A DNA stretch of 64,000 bases from Candidatus Kryptonium sp. (GCA_025060635.1 JANXBN010000008.1:1-64000), one strand, 5' to 3'. Shown: positions 10,624-20,093, counted from the stretch's first letter. Numbers and translations are program-made. Notes: generated by a model from the sequence alone, not told the origin.

Positions 10624-10830
10624 ATGTTCGGGCTTGGATGGCAGGAATTATTATTAATTTTGCTTGTGCTGTTAATTTTATTTGGCGGAAGGCGACTTCC
10701 GGAGCTTGCGCGTGGGCTTGGTAGTGGAATAAAAGAATTTAAGAAAGCGATGCGTGAAGAAGACACACCAAGTGAAAAACCAAAAGAGATTGAACAAAAA
10801 ACAGAGAAAAAAGAGCAAGATCTAAATTAA
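10624..10830 (+). CDS. tatA: Twin-arginine translocase subunit TatA/TatE
   Basis: A 68-residue TatA-type pore subunit of the Tat system, which moves folded proteins across the inner membrane. One N-terminal hydrophobic helix (about residues 5-20) ends in the FGG hinge, followed by the amphipathic helix [20 protein letters not shown] and a charged tail. A strong AAAAGGAGGTG ribosome site precedes the ATG. The 127 bases between purQ and this gene hold an imperfect 7-bp hairpin (10502-10526) but no clear terminator. A second Tat subunit follows; tatC is not in the window. Confidence 0.93.
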   Translation: MFGLGWQELLLILLVLLILFGGRRLPELARGLGSGIKEFKKAMREEDTPSEKPKEIEQKTEKKEQDLN

Positions 10831-10852
10831 GATCTGTGAAGGAGGTGTTATC

Positions 10853-11266
10853 ATGTTTGATAACATTGGATTTGGAGAGCTGTTGGTTATTGGTTTGTTT
10901 ATTTTAATTTTTTTCGGACCGAGGAAAATCCCCGACATAGCTCGGAGCTTAGGGAAAGCGGTCCGTGAGTTTAGAAAAGCAATGCAAGATGTTCAAAGTG
11001 AAATTCAAAGCGTCACTGGAATTGATTTGAATTCAGATTTAGATTTTACAGCATCTCAAAAGGAACGAAAAAATACGCCTTCAGAACTTGACGATTTGAA
11101 ATTTAACAAGGAAGAGGTTAAATCCACAGAGCCAGGCGCAGTTCTCGTTGAGGAGAAGTTATCTAAAAATAACCAAGGTAAAAAATCTGTGAAGAAAAAA
11201 ACACAAGGAGGCAATCACAAAAATAAATCAAGATCTCGGGTGAAAACAAAATCAAAGAAAAGATGA
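10853..11266 (+). CDS. Second TatA/TatB-family translocase subunit with long charged tail
   Basis: A 137-residue paralogue of the preceding gene. The N-terminal membrane helix (about 7-21) ends in [28 protein letters not shown], where the FGP hinge resembles TatB more than the FGG of its neighbour. The remaining 90 residues are highly charged and end in a Lys/Arg-rich stretch. It could be the TatB partner or a second TatA; length and the GP hinge favour a TatB-like role, but this is inference. An AAGGAGGTG site precedes the ATG, and the gene overlaps gatA by four bases. Confidence 0.85.
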   Translation: MFDNIGFGELLVIGLFILIFFGPRKIPDIARSLGKAVREFRKAMQDVQSEIQSVTGIDLNSDLDFTASQKERKNTPSELDDLKFNKEEVKSTEPGAVLVEEKLSKNNQGKKSVKKKTQGGNHKNKSRSRVKTKSKKR

Positions 11267-12708
11267 ATAACAAACGAAAATTTGATGTCTTAACCTACGA
11301 TCAGATAAGGGAAAAAATTTTCTCGGGGGAAGCAAGTTGTGAATCCATAGTCAAAAATTATTTGGAAAAGATCAAGGAATATCAAAGGTTAAATGCTTTT
11401 TTAAGTGTCTTTGAAGAGAAAGCAGTTCAAAGAGCGATTGAAATAGACAAGAAGATACATTCTGGGGATGCTGGTAAACTTGCGGGAATGGTTATCGCAG
11501 TTAAGGACAACATATGTGTTAAGGATGAAAAATGCACTTGTGCTTCAAAAATACTTGAAAATTTCATCTCGCTTTATGATGCCACTGCTGTTGAGCGACT
11601 TTTAAAGGAAGATGCAATCATCATAGGTAAGACGAATTTGGACGAGTTTGCTATGGGTTCTTCAACTGAAAATTCTTATTTTGGTCCTACTTTAAATCCA
11701 TACGATGAAGAAAGGGTCCCAGGTGGTTCAAGTGGAGGAAGTGCTGTTGCTGTTGCGGTTGGGCTTTCAACCACGGCGCTCGGTTCTGATACAGGCGGTT
11801 CAATAAGGCAACCTGCTTCATTATGCGGGGTCTACGGTTTGAAACCAACTTATGGAAGAGTTTCGCGGTTTGGACTCGTTGCTTATGCCTCATCATTTGA
11901 TGTAATAGGTCCGTTTGGAAATTCAACGAAAGATGTCGCCCTTGTCTTACAAGTGATAGCAGGTCATGATGAAAATGATTCAACATCTGCGAATGTTCCA
12001 GTTCCAGAGTATTTAAGTTTTCTTGATAAAGATGTTAAGGGTTTGAGGATCGGCATTCCATTAGAGTATTTTTCAGAGGGACTTGATGATGAGGTAAGGG
12101 AAGCAATAGAAAGAAGAGTTGATTTTTTAAAGGAAAATGGTGCAATAGTTGAGAAAATCTCGTTGCCTCACACGGAATATAACATACCAACTTATTATAT
12201 ACTCGTAACCGCAGAAGCTTCTTCAAATTTGGCTCGGTATGATGGCGCAAGATATGGCTATCGCTCTAAAGATGTTAAAACTTTGTATGAAATGTATGTA
12301 AAATCCAGAAGTGAAGGATTTGGTCCAGAGGTAAAAAGAAGGATTATGCTTGGGACATATGTTTTGTCTGCCGGATATTATGAAGCGTATTATCGCAAGG
12401 CGCAGAAAGTGAGAAGGTTGATAAAAGAAGATTTTGAAAAAGCTTTTGAAAAAGTTGATGTCATCATCACTCCGACATCCCCTACAACTGCTTTCAAGAT
12501 TGGCGAGAAGACGGACGATCCCTTGAAGATGTATCTTTCGGATATTTACACTGTTTCTGTAAATCTTGCTGGAGTTCCCGCGATTAATGTTCCTGCTGGA
12601 TTTGATAAAAATGGCTTACCTATTGGGCTTCAGATAATCGGGAAGCAATTTGATGAAGGAACGATATTGAGGATTTCTGATTTTTTGGAGAAAAATTACA
12701 GAGATTAA
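11263..12708 (+). CDS. gatA: Asp/Glu-tRNA amidotransferase subunit A (amidase)
   Basis: GatA releases ammonia from glutamine for GatB to convert misacylated Glu-tRNA(Gln) or Asp-tRNA(Asn). The amidase-signature triad is visible: Lys in IAVKDNICV near residue 81, the Ser-rich [14 protein letters not shown] near 151-164, and the nucleophile in [13 protein letters not shown]. The 481 residues are full length. The ATGA overlap with the preceding Tat gene suggests coupled translation. gatB and gatC are not in the window, so the complex is genetically split. A methyltransferase remnant lies directly downstream. Confidence 0.94.
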   Translation: MNNKRKFDVLTYDQIREKIFSGEASCESIVKNYLEKIKEYQRLNAFLSVFEEKAVQRAIEIDKKIHSGDAGKLAGMVIAVKDNICVKDEKCTCASKILENFISLYDATAVERLLKEDAIIIGKTNLDEFAMGSSTENSYFGPTLNPYDEERVPGGSSGGSAVAVAVGLSTTALGSDTGGSIRQPASLCGVYGLKPTYGRVSRFGLVAYASSFDVIGPFGNSTKDVALVLQVIAGHDENDSTSANVPVPEYLSFLDKDVKGLRIGIPLEYFSEGLDDEVREAIERRVDFLKENGAIVEKISLPHTEYNIPTYYILVTAEASSNLARYDGARYGYRSKDVKTLYEMYVKSRSEGFGPEVKRRIMLGTYVLSAGYYEAYYRKAQKVRRLIKEDFEKAFEKVDVIITPTSPTTAFKIGEKTDDPLKMYLSDIYTVSVNLAGVPAINVPAGFDKNGLPIGLQIIGKQFDEGTILRISDFLEKNYRD

Positions 12709-12945
12709 TTTGAGACGAGAAAACAAGGCAAACTATGGGTGAATTACACATATGAAGGAGAGATTGTCCTTGACCCATTTATGAGAAGCGGAACAACTGC
12801 GATTGCAGCTATTATGACTCATAGGTTTTATGTCAGTTATGAAATTGATGAGACATATGTTGAACTTTCCGAAAAGCAAATAAAGAAATTTTCTGCAAGT
12901 TTTCAACCTGATTTATTTGAGAAATTAAAAATAAATTTTAGGTAG
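12709..12945 (+). pseudogene. C-terminal remnant of a DNA methyltransferase
   Basis: The frame is open from the gatA stop and reads through a GTG at 12739 to a stop at 12943-12945. The product would be about 70-78 residues: YTYEGEIVLDPFMRSGTTAIAA, then a YEIDETYVEL-like strand. This matches the end of beta-class amino-methyltransferases, where the DPF(M/F)GSGTT AdoMet-binding motif lies near the C-terminus. The first glycine of GSGTT is Arg here, and the whole catalytic DPPY/SPPY part is absent. There is no convincing ribosome site. It is best read as a decayed remnant squeezed between gatA and sucD. Confidence 0.8.
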
Positions 12946-12948
12946 CAA

Positions 12949-13926
12949 ATGGCAATACTTGTTGACAAAAGCACTCGTCTTGTGGTTCAAGGGATAACAG
13001 GTGGAGAAGGTTCATTCCACACAAGGCAAATGATTGAATACGGCACAAATGTTGTAGCTGGGGTTGTCCCTGGCAAAGGAGGGACATTTTTTGATGAGAA
13101 GATACCTATCTTTAACACTGTCCGTGAAGCAGTGGAAAAGGAAGGAGCTAACACCTCCATTATCTTTGTCCCAGCACCATTTGCTCCAGATGCAATTATT
13201 GAAGCAGCTGATGCTGGAATTAAACTTATAGTTTGTATTACTGAAGGGATCCCGGCGAAAGATATGATTCAAGTTTACGAGTATCTAAAGCACACAAACT
13301 CAAGATTAATTGGGCCTAATTGCCCAGGTGTAATTTCGCCTGGTAAAGCGAAAGTCGGAATAATGCCCGGCTTTATTCACAAAGAGGGAACAATTGGAAT
13401 TGTTTCAAGAAGCGGGACATTGACATATGAAGCAGTAAAACAGTTAACTGAAGCTGGATTTGGGCAATCAACGAGCGTTGGGATTGGTGGAGATCCAGTG
13501 ATTGGTTCAAAGTTTACAGATATAATTAAACTTTTCAATGAAGATCCTGAAACCGAAGCGATCGTGATGATAGGCGAGATCGGTGGAACAGCTGAAGAAG
13601 AAGCTGCCGAATTTGTGAAAAATTATGTAGATAAACCTGTCTTTGGTTTTATTGCTGGAAGGACAGCACCACCAGGTAGAAGAATGGGACATGCTGGCGC
13701 GATCATTTCAGGTGGAAAGGGAACAGCTCAGGAAAAGATGAAAGCTCTTGCCGACGCTGGAATTTATGTGATAGAAAATCCAGCTGTTATCGGTGAAACC
13801 GTTAAAAGAGTTTTAGGTGAAAAGCCGAAAAGAAAAATTTTTGTCATGTCCTCGGCGAAGAAATCTAAAAAAGGTGTGAAAAAATCAAGTCAGCGTAAGA
13901 GAAAAGTTTCAAAGAGGAAAAAATAA
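12949..13926 (+). CDS. sucD: Succinyl-CoA synthetase (ADP/GDP-forming) subunit alpha with basic C-terminal tail
   Basis: SucD binds CoA and carries the phospho-histidine of succinyl-CoA synthetase in the TCA cycle. Visible are the CoA-binding [28 protein letters not shown], the [11 protein letters not shown] region, [12 protein letters not shown], and the phosphorylated His in [10 protein letters not shown] near residue 247. The catalytic part ends around residue 300 as usual. It is followed by about 25 extra residues that are mostly Lys, Ser and Arg, which is not normal for the family. SucB/C (beta) is not in the window. ndk follows 27 bases later. Confidence 0.95.
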   Translation: MAILVDKSTRLVVQGITGGEGSFHTRQMIEYGTNVVAGVVPGKGGTFFDEKIPIFNTVREAVEKEGANTSIIFVPAPFAPDAIIEAADAGIKLIVCITEGIPAKDMIQVYEYLKHTNSRLIGPNCPGVISPGKAKVGIMPGFIHKEGTIGIVSRSGTLTYEAVKQLTEAGFGQSTSVGIGGDPVIGSKFTDIIKLFNEDPETEAIVMIGEIGGTAEEEAAEFVKNYVDKPVFGFIAGRTAPPGRRMGHAGAIISGGKGTAQEKMKALADAGIYVIENPAVIGETVKRVLGEKPKRKIFVMSSAKKSKKGVKKSSQRKRKVSKRKK

Positions 13927-13953
13927 AATTAAAAACAAAAGTGAGGTTGAAAC

Positions 13954-14382
13954 TTGACCGAAAGAACGCTTGCTATTTTGAAACCGGACTGTGTTAGAAA
14001 AAACCTGATAGGCAAGGTTATCTCACACATTGAGGAAGCTGGCTTCAAAATCGTCGCAATGAAAATGCTTAAATTAACAACTGAACAAGCAAAAGCATTC
14101 TACTATGTTCACCGAGAGAAATCTTTCTATAACGACCTTGTTAACTTTATGACCTCTGGTAAAGTCGTGGCTATGGTGCTTGAGAAGGAGAATGCTGTAA
14201 GCGATTTCAGGGAATTGATCGGCGCTACCGATCCGAAAGAAGCGAAAGAGGGAACTATAAGAAGATTATATGCGGATAGTAAGCAAGAAAATATAGTTCA
14301 CGGCTCTGATTCCATTGAAAACGCAAAATTTGAAATTTCATTTTTCTTCCCCGAAGCTGAGCTGATAGCGAACGAAGTTTGA
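13954..14382 (+). CDS. ndk: Nucleoside diphosphate kinase
   Basis: Ndk balances nucleoside triphosphates through a phospho-histidine intermediate. The 142 residues begin [16 protein letters not shown], carry [10 protein letters not shown], and have the active-site His in [13 protein letters not shown] near residue 116, all canonical. The start is TTG at 13954, with a weak GAGG site upstream; no ATG or GTG fits the conserved N-terminus. It lies downstream of sucD, whose reaction yields the nucleoside triphosphate this enzyme redistributes. A strong terminator follows. Confidence 0.96.
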   Translation: MTERTLAILKPDCVRKNLIGKVISHIEEAGFKIVAMKMLKLTTEQAKAFYYVHREKSFYNDLVNFMTSGKVVAMVLEKENAVSDFRELIGATDPKEAKEGTIRRLYADSKQENIVHGSDSIENAKFEISFFFPEAELIANEV

Positions 14383-14390
14383 GAATAAAT

Positions 14391-14419
14391 CCCGTGGGCT
14401 TTATGCTCACGGGTTTTTT
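14391..14419 (+). terminator. Rho-independent terminator after ndk
   Basis: A 9-bp stem CCCGTGGGC/GCTCACGGG (one G-U pair) with a TTTAT loop, followed by six T. It ends the transcript containing sucD and ndk. Confidence 0.88.
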
Positions 14420-14443
14420 AATAATAAAATTTTACGCACAAAA

Positions 14444-15676
14444 ATGGGAAAAATAATTATGTTAATTATTTTGCTCTCAACCTTATCGCTTTCTCAATCC
14501 AAGCGCGTAAAAATTGGAGCGGAGGTTTTTCTTGAAAGGCACCTTGATCTCGTGAAAGGTAAGAGAGTTGGAATCGTTACAAACCATACTGGGCTTTTGC
14601 CAGATGGAAGACATATCGTTGATGTTTTAAACTCAATTGAGAATGTGAAAGTTGTCGCTCTTTTCGGGCCTGAACATGGGATAAGAGGGGAAGTCCCAGA
14701 TGGCAAAAGCATCGCTCACGGTATTGATACAAAAACCGGCATCCCTGTTTACTCTCTTTATGGTGAAGTTAAAAAACCAACAGCTGAAATGCTTAAAGAT
14801 ATTGATGTTTTAATTTTTGACATTCAAGATGTCGGCGCGAGATTTTATACTTATATTTCAACGATGAGCTACTGCATGGAGGCATCCGCTGAGCAAGGTA
14901 AAAAGTTTATTGTCCTTGATAGACCAAATCCAATTCGTGGAGTTTATGTTGACGGTCCTATTCTTGATCCTAAGTTTAAGTCGTTTGTCGGGCTTCATAC
15001 AATCCCAGTTGCACATGGCATGACAGTTGGGGAACTTGCGAAAATGTTTAATGAAGAAGGATGGCTTGAAAACAGGGTAAAAGCTGATTTAACGGTGATA
15101 AAAATGGAAAATTATTCAAGGAAGATGTGGTTTGATCAAACCGGGCTACCTTGGATAAAACCATCTCCAAATATGATGACGCTTAAAACCGCTATAGTTT
15201 ACACAGCTACTTGTTTCATTGAGGGAACAAATGTATCTGAAGGCAGGGGGACAAATCATCCATTTGAATGGATAGGAGCGCCATGGATTGACTCAAAAAA
15301 GTTTGCTAAAGAGCTAAATTCTTACAATCTTCCAGGAGTCAAGTTTGAACCTATTGAATTTACACCGACTGATATTGAAAAAGTTACCATTGATCCAAAA
15401 TATGAAGGACAAAAATGTGGCGGCGTGTTTTTAAATGTTTATGATCGTGAAAAGTTTGAACCAGTGAAAACGGCAGTTTATATTCTTTACACATTGAAAA
15501 AATTGTATCCAAACGAATTCAAATGGAGAACCGCAGGGCAAGATAGATTATGGGGCACTGATAGAATTAGATTAATGATTGACGAAGGGAAAAAACCAAG
15601 CGAGATAATAAAATCTTGGGAGACCGAATTAAAAGAATTCTTAAAAATCAGGGAGAAATATATGCTTTACAACTAA
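14444..15676 (+). CDS. DUF1343 / NamZ-like exo-beta-N-acetylmuramidase, exported
   Basis: A 410-residue secreted protein of the DUF1343 family, for which NamZ (GH171) is an exo-beta-N-acetylmuramidase that trims MurNAc from muropeptides. A signal peptide (IIMLIILLSTLSLSQS) covers the first 18 residues. Conserved stretches include GKRVGIVTNHTGLLPDGRH, FGPEHGIRGEVPDG, PVYSLYGE, FDIQDVGARFYTY and EGTNVSEGRGTNHPFEWIG. It would work in the periplasm on peptidoglycan fragments. No recycling genes lie next to it. The enzymatic assignment follows the family, not a site visible here. Confidence 0.85.
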   Translation: MGKIIMLIILLSTLSLSQSKRVKIGAEVFLERHLDLVKGKRVGIVTNHTGLLPDGRHIVDVLNSIENVKVVALFGPEHGIRGEVPDGKSIAHGIDTKTGIPVYSLYGEVKKPTAEMLKDIDVLIFDIQDVGARFYTYISTMSYCMEASAEQGKKFIVLDRPNPIRGVYVDGPILDPKFKSFVGLHTIPVAHGMTVGELAKMFNEEGWLENRVKADLTVIKMENYSRKMWFDQTGLPWIKPSPNMMTLKTAIVYTATCFIEGTNVSEGRGTNHPFEWIGAPWIDSKKFAKELNSYNLPGVKFEPIEFTPTDIEKVTIDPKYEGQKCGGVFLNVYDREKFEPVKTAVYILYTLKKLYPNEFKWRTAGQDRLWGTDRIRLMIDEGKKPSEIIKSWETELKEFLKIREKYMLYN

Positions 15677-15690
15677 TTTGGCTTATCTAA

Positions 15691-15972
15691 ATGAGAAGGC
15701 GAAAACCTGAATTGATACTTGAAGAGTTGGAAAAATTCGTGAAAGATTTGGGTATAACTTTACGATATGAGCGAGGTGATTTTGAAGGTGGGTATTGCGT
15801 TTTGAAAGAGCAGAAAATGATAGTCATAAACAAGTTAGCAAATACTCAAAAAAGAATTTCATTGCTTTCGCAAAGCATCGTTGAAATGGGGATTGACGAA
15901 AACTTGATAAGTGAGAACATCAAGAGCATAATTGAGGATGAACTTGCTAAACTAAAGTTAAGGCAAGAATGA
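15691..15972 (+). CDS. Small conserved-looking hypothetical protein
   Basis: A 93-residue soluble protein I do not recognise. It is charged and helix-rich at both ends, with a central RYERGDFEGGYCVLKEQKMIVINK that looks like beta-strands. No signal peptide or membrane segment is present. It is probably a real gene: it sits 14 bases after the NamZ-like gene, its stop overlaps the aroQ ATG, and its codon use matches the neighbours. The link to aroQ suggests co-translation but gives no function. Confidence 0.7.
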   Translation: MRRRKPELILEELEKFVKDLGITLRYERGDFEGGYCVLKEQKMIVINKLANTQKRISLLSQSIVEMGIDENLISENIKSIIEDELAKLKLRQE

Positions 15973-16409
15973 AAATACTTGTGATACACGGGGCAAATTT
16001 AGGTATCCTTGGGAAAAGAGAGCCAGAAATTTATGGCTTGTTAACCATTGATGAGATCAATAAAATTTTGATGGAGAGTTTTAAAGGTGTTGAGTTTGAA
16101 TTTTTCCAGTCAAACATTGAGGGCGAAATTGTAAATAAGTTAAATTCTTTAATTGATTCTGATTTTGACGGTGTGGTTATAAATCCTGGGGCTTTTACTC
16201 ATTACTCTTTTGCGATAAGAGATGCAATTTCAGCGCTGAAAATACCTGTAGTTGAAGTTCACTTATCAAATTTATATTCTCGTGGGGAGATAGAAGGGTT
16301 TAGACAAAAAAGCGTAATTGCGCCCGTTTGTAAAGGATATATTGCAGGTTTTGGATATTTGAGTTATATTTTAGGAGTAGAAGCGATCTTGAAACTCAAG
16401 ATAAGTTGA
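15969..16409 (+). CDS. aroQ: 3-dehydroquinate dehydratase, type II
   Basis: AroQ dehydrates 3-dehydroquinate to 3-dehydroshikimate, the third shikimate step, as a dodecamer of 146-residue subunits. The active-site Tyr is in GKREPEIYG near residue 24, the substrate-binding Asn in INPGAFTHYS near 75, and the catalytic His in VEVHLSN near 101. The usual LNGPNLN N-terminus is IHGANLG here, a conservative change. It is translationally coupled to the small gene upstream and followed closely by a HAD hydrolase. Confidence 0.94.
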   Translation: MKILVIHGANLGILGKREPEIYGLLTIDEINKILMESFKGVEFEFFQSNIEGEIVNKLNSLIDSDFDGVVINPGAFTHYSFAIRDAISALKIPVVEVHLSNLYSRGEIEGFRQKSVIAPVCKGYIAGFGYLSYILGVEAILKLKIS

Positions 16410-16411
16410 TT

Positions 16412-17098
16412 ATGATTAAAGCAGTTATATTTGATCTTGATAACACGCTCGTGGATTTTATGACTATGAAAAGACAGGCTATTGATGCTGCAATAAGTGC
16501 GATGATTGATGCTGGATTGAAGATCTCACCTGAAGAAGCGAGGCGAAGGATTGATAGAATTTATGCTGAAAAGGGAATAGAATATCAACAAGTTTTTGAT
16601 GATTTTTTGAAGGAAATCTACGGAAAAGTTGACTACAAAATTCTATCTGCTGGGATCGTTGCTTATAGAAGAGCCAGGGAAGCAGCGCTCGTTCCATATC
16701 CACATGTCTATATGACATTGACAACTCTTTTGAAAATGGGATTAAAGCTCGCTGTTGTTTCTGATGCGCCAGCTCGTGAGGCGTGGTTGAGATTATGTTA
16801 TTTAAATTTTCATCATATTTTTGACCATGTGATCACTTTTGACGATACTGGTGAACGAAAGCCAAGCCCTGTACCTTTTCTTAAGGCTTTGGAGCTTCTT
16901 GGTGTTAAACCTGATGAAGCAATTATGGTTGGAGATTGGGCTGAAAGAGATGTGGTTGGAGCGAAGAAAGTCGGGATGAAAACAGCTTTTGCAAGATATG
17001 GAGATACATTTAATACGCAAAATCCAGAAGCGGATTACGAACTAAATGATATAACTGAATTGATAGATATAATCAAAAAGGAAAACGGTTGGGAATGA
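16412..17098 (+). CDS. HAD-superfamily hydrolase
   Basis: A 228-residue haloacid-dehalogenase-type phosphatase. Motif I is FDLDNTLVDF at the N-terminus, motif II the SDAP segment after LKLAVV, motif III Lys in ERKPSP near 148, and motif IV MVGDWAERDVVGAKKVGMK. The cap between residues 18 and 90 is helical, as in subfamily I. The substrate is probably a small phosphorylated metabolite but cannot be named. ATG at 16412 is preferred over a TTG two codons earlier. The stop overlaps the acpS start. Confidence 0.88.
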   Translation: MIKAVIFDLDNTLVDFMTMKRQAIDAAISAMIDAGLKISPEEARRRIDRIYAEKGIEYQQVFDDFLKEIYGKVDYKILSAGIVAYRRAREAALVPYPHVYMTLTTLLKMGLKLAVVSDAPAREAWLRLCYLNFHHIFDHVITFDDTGERKPSPVPFLKALELLGVKPDEAIMVGDWAERDVVGAKKVGMKTAFARYGDTFNTQNPEADYELNDITELIDIIKKENGWE

Positions 17099-17466
17099 TA
17101 ATTGGCGTTGGTGTTGACATAGTAGAGATTGAAAGATTTAAAAATTTAACACAACGATGGGGGGAACATTTTCTGAAGAAAGTTTTTACGCAAAAGGAAA
17201 TAGATTACTGCCTTTCAAGAAAAAATACCTACCAGCACCTCGCCGGAAAATTCGCTGCGAAGGAAGCCATAAGCAAAGCTATTTCAACAGGATGGAGCGG
17301 AATTTTTAGATGGAAAGATGTAGAGATCTTAAACGATGAAAATGGCAAGCCAGAAGTTATGCTTTATAATCAGCTCAAGATTCAGTTCAATTCCTGCTTA
17401 ATTCACATTTCAATTTCGCATTCTCAAAATTATGCGGTTGCTTTCGCTGTAATTGAAAGAAATTAA
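17095..17466 (+). CDS. acpS: Holo-[acyl-carrier-protein] synthase
   Basis: AcpS transfers 4'-phosphopantetheine from CoA to the serine of acyl-carrier protein. The first magnesium-binding motif GVGVDIVEIERF is near residue 5 and the second, AGKFAAKEAISKAI, near 53-66; the C-terminal HISISHSQNYAVA is also typical. About 123 residues is the normal length for the homotrimeric enzyme. The ATG at 17095 overlaps the TGA of the HAD gene. An acyl-CoA ligase follows, so the lipid theme continues. Confidence 0.95.
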   Translation: MIIGVGVDIVEIERFKNLTQRWGEHFLKKVFTQKEIDYCLSRKNTYQHLAGKFAAKEAISKAISTGWSGIFRWKDVEILNDENGKPEVMLYNQLKIQFNSCLIHISISHSQNYAVAFAVIERN

Positions 17467-17490
17467 TCCAAATTAAAAAGGAGATTTAAC

Positions 17491-19311
17491 ATGCCCGTCG
17501 TAAAGCCATTTTCTACAATTGCAGAAATGTTTGATGTGATAACTCGTCATTTCATTGATTCCGAAAAGCCAGCATATCTATATAAAGTTGCTGGCGCTTA
17601 TAAACCGCTTTCATACAAGGAATTAAGAGAGATGGTTGAGCTTACGGCTTGCGGACTTGCTTCACTTGGGCTTAAAAAAGGTGACAAGGTTGGGATTGTA
17701 TCCGAGAATAGAATTGAATGGATAATAGTTGACTTTGCTATGACAACAACAGGTATAATTGATGTGCCAGTTTATCCTACATTGACGCCGAAGCAAATTG
17801 AATATATTTTCAACAATGCGGGTGTTAAGGCGACTTTCGTATCAAATCAAGTTCAATTGTCAAAAATTGAGAAAATTTATGACGATGTGAAAACACTTGA
17901 TAAAGTTATAATTTTCACTGAAAAAGGGATCGCTGCGCCAGATTATCTTTTGAGTTTGAGGGAGCTGATGGAGCTTGGGAGAGATTTTAAGGAGAAAAAT
18001 CCAGATTATTGGATAAATGCAATAAAAGAGATTAAGCCAGAAGATGTTTTAACAATAATTTATACATCTGGAACGACGGGAGAGCCAAAAGGGGTTGTGT
18101 TAACTCATAAAAACCTCGTTTCAAATATCTTGAGCGCAACTCAAGTTGTCCCGATGACGCCCGAGGATACACTTCTTTCATATCTTCCGCTTTCGCATTC
18201 TTTTGAAAGAATGGCTGGATTTTATGCAGCGTTTGCTTGTGGTGGAATCGTGGCTCTTGCCGAAAGCATTGATACAATAGCTCAGAACTTGCTTGAGGTA
18301 AGACCGACGCTTATGACATCTGTTCCAAGGCTATTTGAGCGACTTTATAATAGAATAATTAAAGGGGTTGAATCTGGACCAGCAGTAAGAAAAAAGATCT
18401 TCTATTGGGCTCTTGATGTTGGAAGAAAATATGTCCAAGCAAGTAAAAAAGGCAAGGTTCCAGCTTGGTTGAAATCTCAATATGCTCTTGCAAATAAACT
18501 TGTGTTTTCAAAGTTAAAAGAAAGAACTGGTGGTAGAATAAAGTTCTTCGTCTCTGGCGGAGCTGCACTTGCGAAGGAACTTGGAGAGTTTTTTGAAGCT
18601 CTTGGAATTAAAATTATAGAAGGATATGGTTTAACTGAAACATCGCCGGTTTTGACTGTAAATCGCCTTGATGATTATAAGTTTGGAACAGTTGGTAAAC
18701 CAATACCAGGTGTGGAGATAAAAATTGCTGAGGATGGGGAAATACTCGCGCGAGGTCCAAATGTCATGCAAGGTTATTACAACAATCCAGAAGCAACAGC
18801 TGAGGTAATTGATAAAGATGGCTGGTTTCATACAGGTGATATAGGTTATTTTGATGAAGATGGATTTTTAGTTATAACGGATAGGAAAAAACACATTTTT
18901 GTTAGTTCAGGTGGTAAGAACATAGCACCACAGCCGATTGAAAGTTTATTAGTGCAATCAAATTACATTGATCAAGCAGTTGTGATAGGCGAGGGGAAAC
19001 CATTTTTAACTGCTTTGATCGTCCCAGATTTTGAAGCCATAAAAGATTACGCTAAACAACATGGAATACAATTTAACGATGAGAAAGAATTAATCCATAG
19101 AGATGAGATTTACAGGTTATTTGAGCGGGAGATTAAAAGAATAAATAAAGATCTCGCTCAGCACGAGCATATCAGAAATTTCCGTTTGCTTGAAAAGCCA
19201 TTCACGATTGAAGATGGAGAATTGACCCCAACTTTAAAGGTTAAAAGAAAAGTCGTTGAGCAAAAATATAAAGAACTAATTGAGCAAATGTATGAAGAAC
19301 TTGGCGTTTAG
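17491..19311 (+). CDS. Long-chain acyl-CoA synthetase (AMP-forming)
   Basis: A 606-residue member of the adenylate-forming superfamily that activates fatty acids to acyl-CoA. The P-loop-like IIYTSGTTGEPKGVVLTHKN is near residue 190, LPLSHSFERMAG near 228, the YGLTETSP motif near 378, WFHTGDIGYFDEDGFL near 445, and the catalytic-lysine hinge DRKKHIFVSSGGKNIAPQPIE near 465. Length and the LSHSFER segment favour the long-chain (FadD/FAA) type. An AAAGGAGA site precedes the ATG. The next gene's start lies within its 3' end. Confidence 0.92.
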   Translation: MPVVKPFSTIAEMFDVITRHFIDSEKPAYLYKVAGAYKPLSYKELREMVELTACGLASLGLKKGDKVGIVSENRIEWIIVDFAMTTTGIIDVPVYPTLTPKQIEYIFNNAGVKATFVSNQVQLSKIEKIYDDVKTLDKVIIFTEKGIAAPDYLLSLRELMELGRDFKEKNPDYWINAIKEIKPEDVLTIIYTSGTTGEPKGVVLTHKNLVSNILSATQVVPMTPEDTLLSYLPLSHSFERMAGFYAAFACGGIVALAESIDTIAQNLLEVRPTLMTSVPRLFERLYNRIIKGVESGPAVRKKIFYWALDVGRKYVQASKKGKVPAWLKSQYALANKLVFSKLKERTGGRIKFFVSGGAALAKELGEFFEALGIKIIEGYGLTETSPVLTVNRLDDYKFGTVGKPIPGVEIKIAEDGEILARGPNVMQGYYNNPEATAEVIDKDGWFHTGDIGYFDEDGFLVITDRKKHIFVSSGGKNIAPQPIESLLVQSNYIDQAVVIGEGKPFLTALIVPDFEAIKDYAKQHGIQFNDEKELIHRDEIYRLFEREIKRINKDLAQHEHIRNFRLLEKPFTIEDGELTPTLKVKRKVVEQKYKELIEQMYEELGV

Positions 19312-20077
19312 CTTGATTATGATCGTTGTTCTAAATTCGCTATTTGCTAAGGATGAAAATCCAGTTAAGGTTGACATTATTTCCGATTGGGATGGTGTTT
19401 CGGAAAAATTTTTCCTTGGTGTTAGATTTAGCATCTCTCCTGGTTGGTATGTTTACTGGCAAAATCCAGGGGACGCTGGACTTGCGCCTGAAATTAAGTT
19501 AACACCTTTATCGTCTTTGAAAACGGGTGAAATTTTATTTCCAGTTCCGAGAAAAATTGTCCATGAAAACATCATATCTTTTGGTTATTACAATGAGGTT
19601 GTGCTTCTGATACCTGTTCAGATTGTTTCAAAGGAATTTGCGAAGAAAGGAAATGTTATTAAAGCTCAGATCAATTGGCTTGTTTGTAAGGAAAGTTGTG
19701 TTCCTGGCAAAGCAACCCTTGAGTATGTGTTTAAAAAGGCGACTCCAAAGGAAGTTTCTTTGATCAAAAAATATAAAGATATGTTGCCGAAGAAATTTGA
19801 AAATTCTGGGCTTGAGGTTAAAAATTTTAGCGTTGATAAAAAAGGCAATTCAAGATTGATACGAGTTGAATTACTTGGAAAAAATGTTGGGAAAATTCGG
19901 GATTTTTATCCGTATCCGTTAGATAAGTTTTTAATTGATTTGAAGAGCATAAAACTCAAAGATGGGCGAATTGAAGTAATGGTCACACCAACAACGGCTG
20001 ATGCTGAAGTGAACTTTTTGGGTGGTTTAGTCGTCGTAAATGGTGAAGGTTATGAACTTAAAATTAAAACAAAATAA
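19292..20077 (+). CDS. Periplasmic DsbD-alpha-like (DsbD N-terminal domain) protein
   Basis: A 261-residue exported protein with an N-terminal signal (FSLIMIVVLNSLFA). Its core matches the N-terminal domain of DsbD: SPGWYVYWQNPGDAGLAP, then the redox cysteine pair in LVCKESCVPGKATLEY (CxxxC). In DsbD this domain passes electrons from the membrane domain to periplasmic thiol proteins. Here it stands alone, without the membrane or thioredoxin-like domain in the same chain. ATG at 19292 lies inside the ligase gene, giving a 20-base overlap. A redoxin gene follows, a likely functional partner. Confidence 0.82.
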   Translation: MKNLAFSLIMIVVLNSLFAKDENPVKVDIISDWDGVSEKFFLGVRFSISPGWYVYWQNPGDAGLAPEIKLTPLSSLKTGEILFPVPRKIVHENIISFGYYNEVVLLIPVQIVSKEFAKKGNVIKAQINWLVCKESCVPGKATLEYVFKKATPKEVSLIKKYKDMLPKKFENSGLEVKNFSVDKKGNSRLIRVELLGKNVGKIRDFYPYPLDKFLIDLKSIKLKDGRIEVMVTPTTADAEVNFLGGLVVVNGEGYELKIKTK

Positions 20078-20093
20078 AAAAAGAGATGACAAA

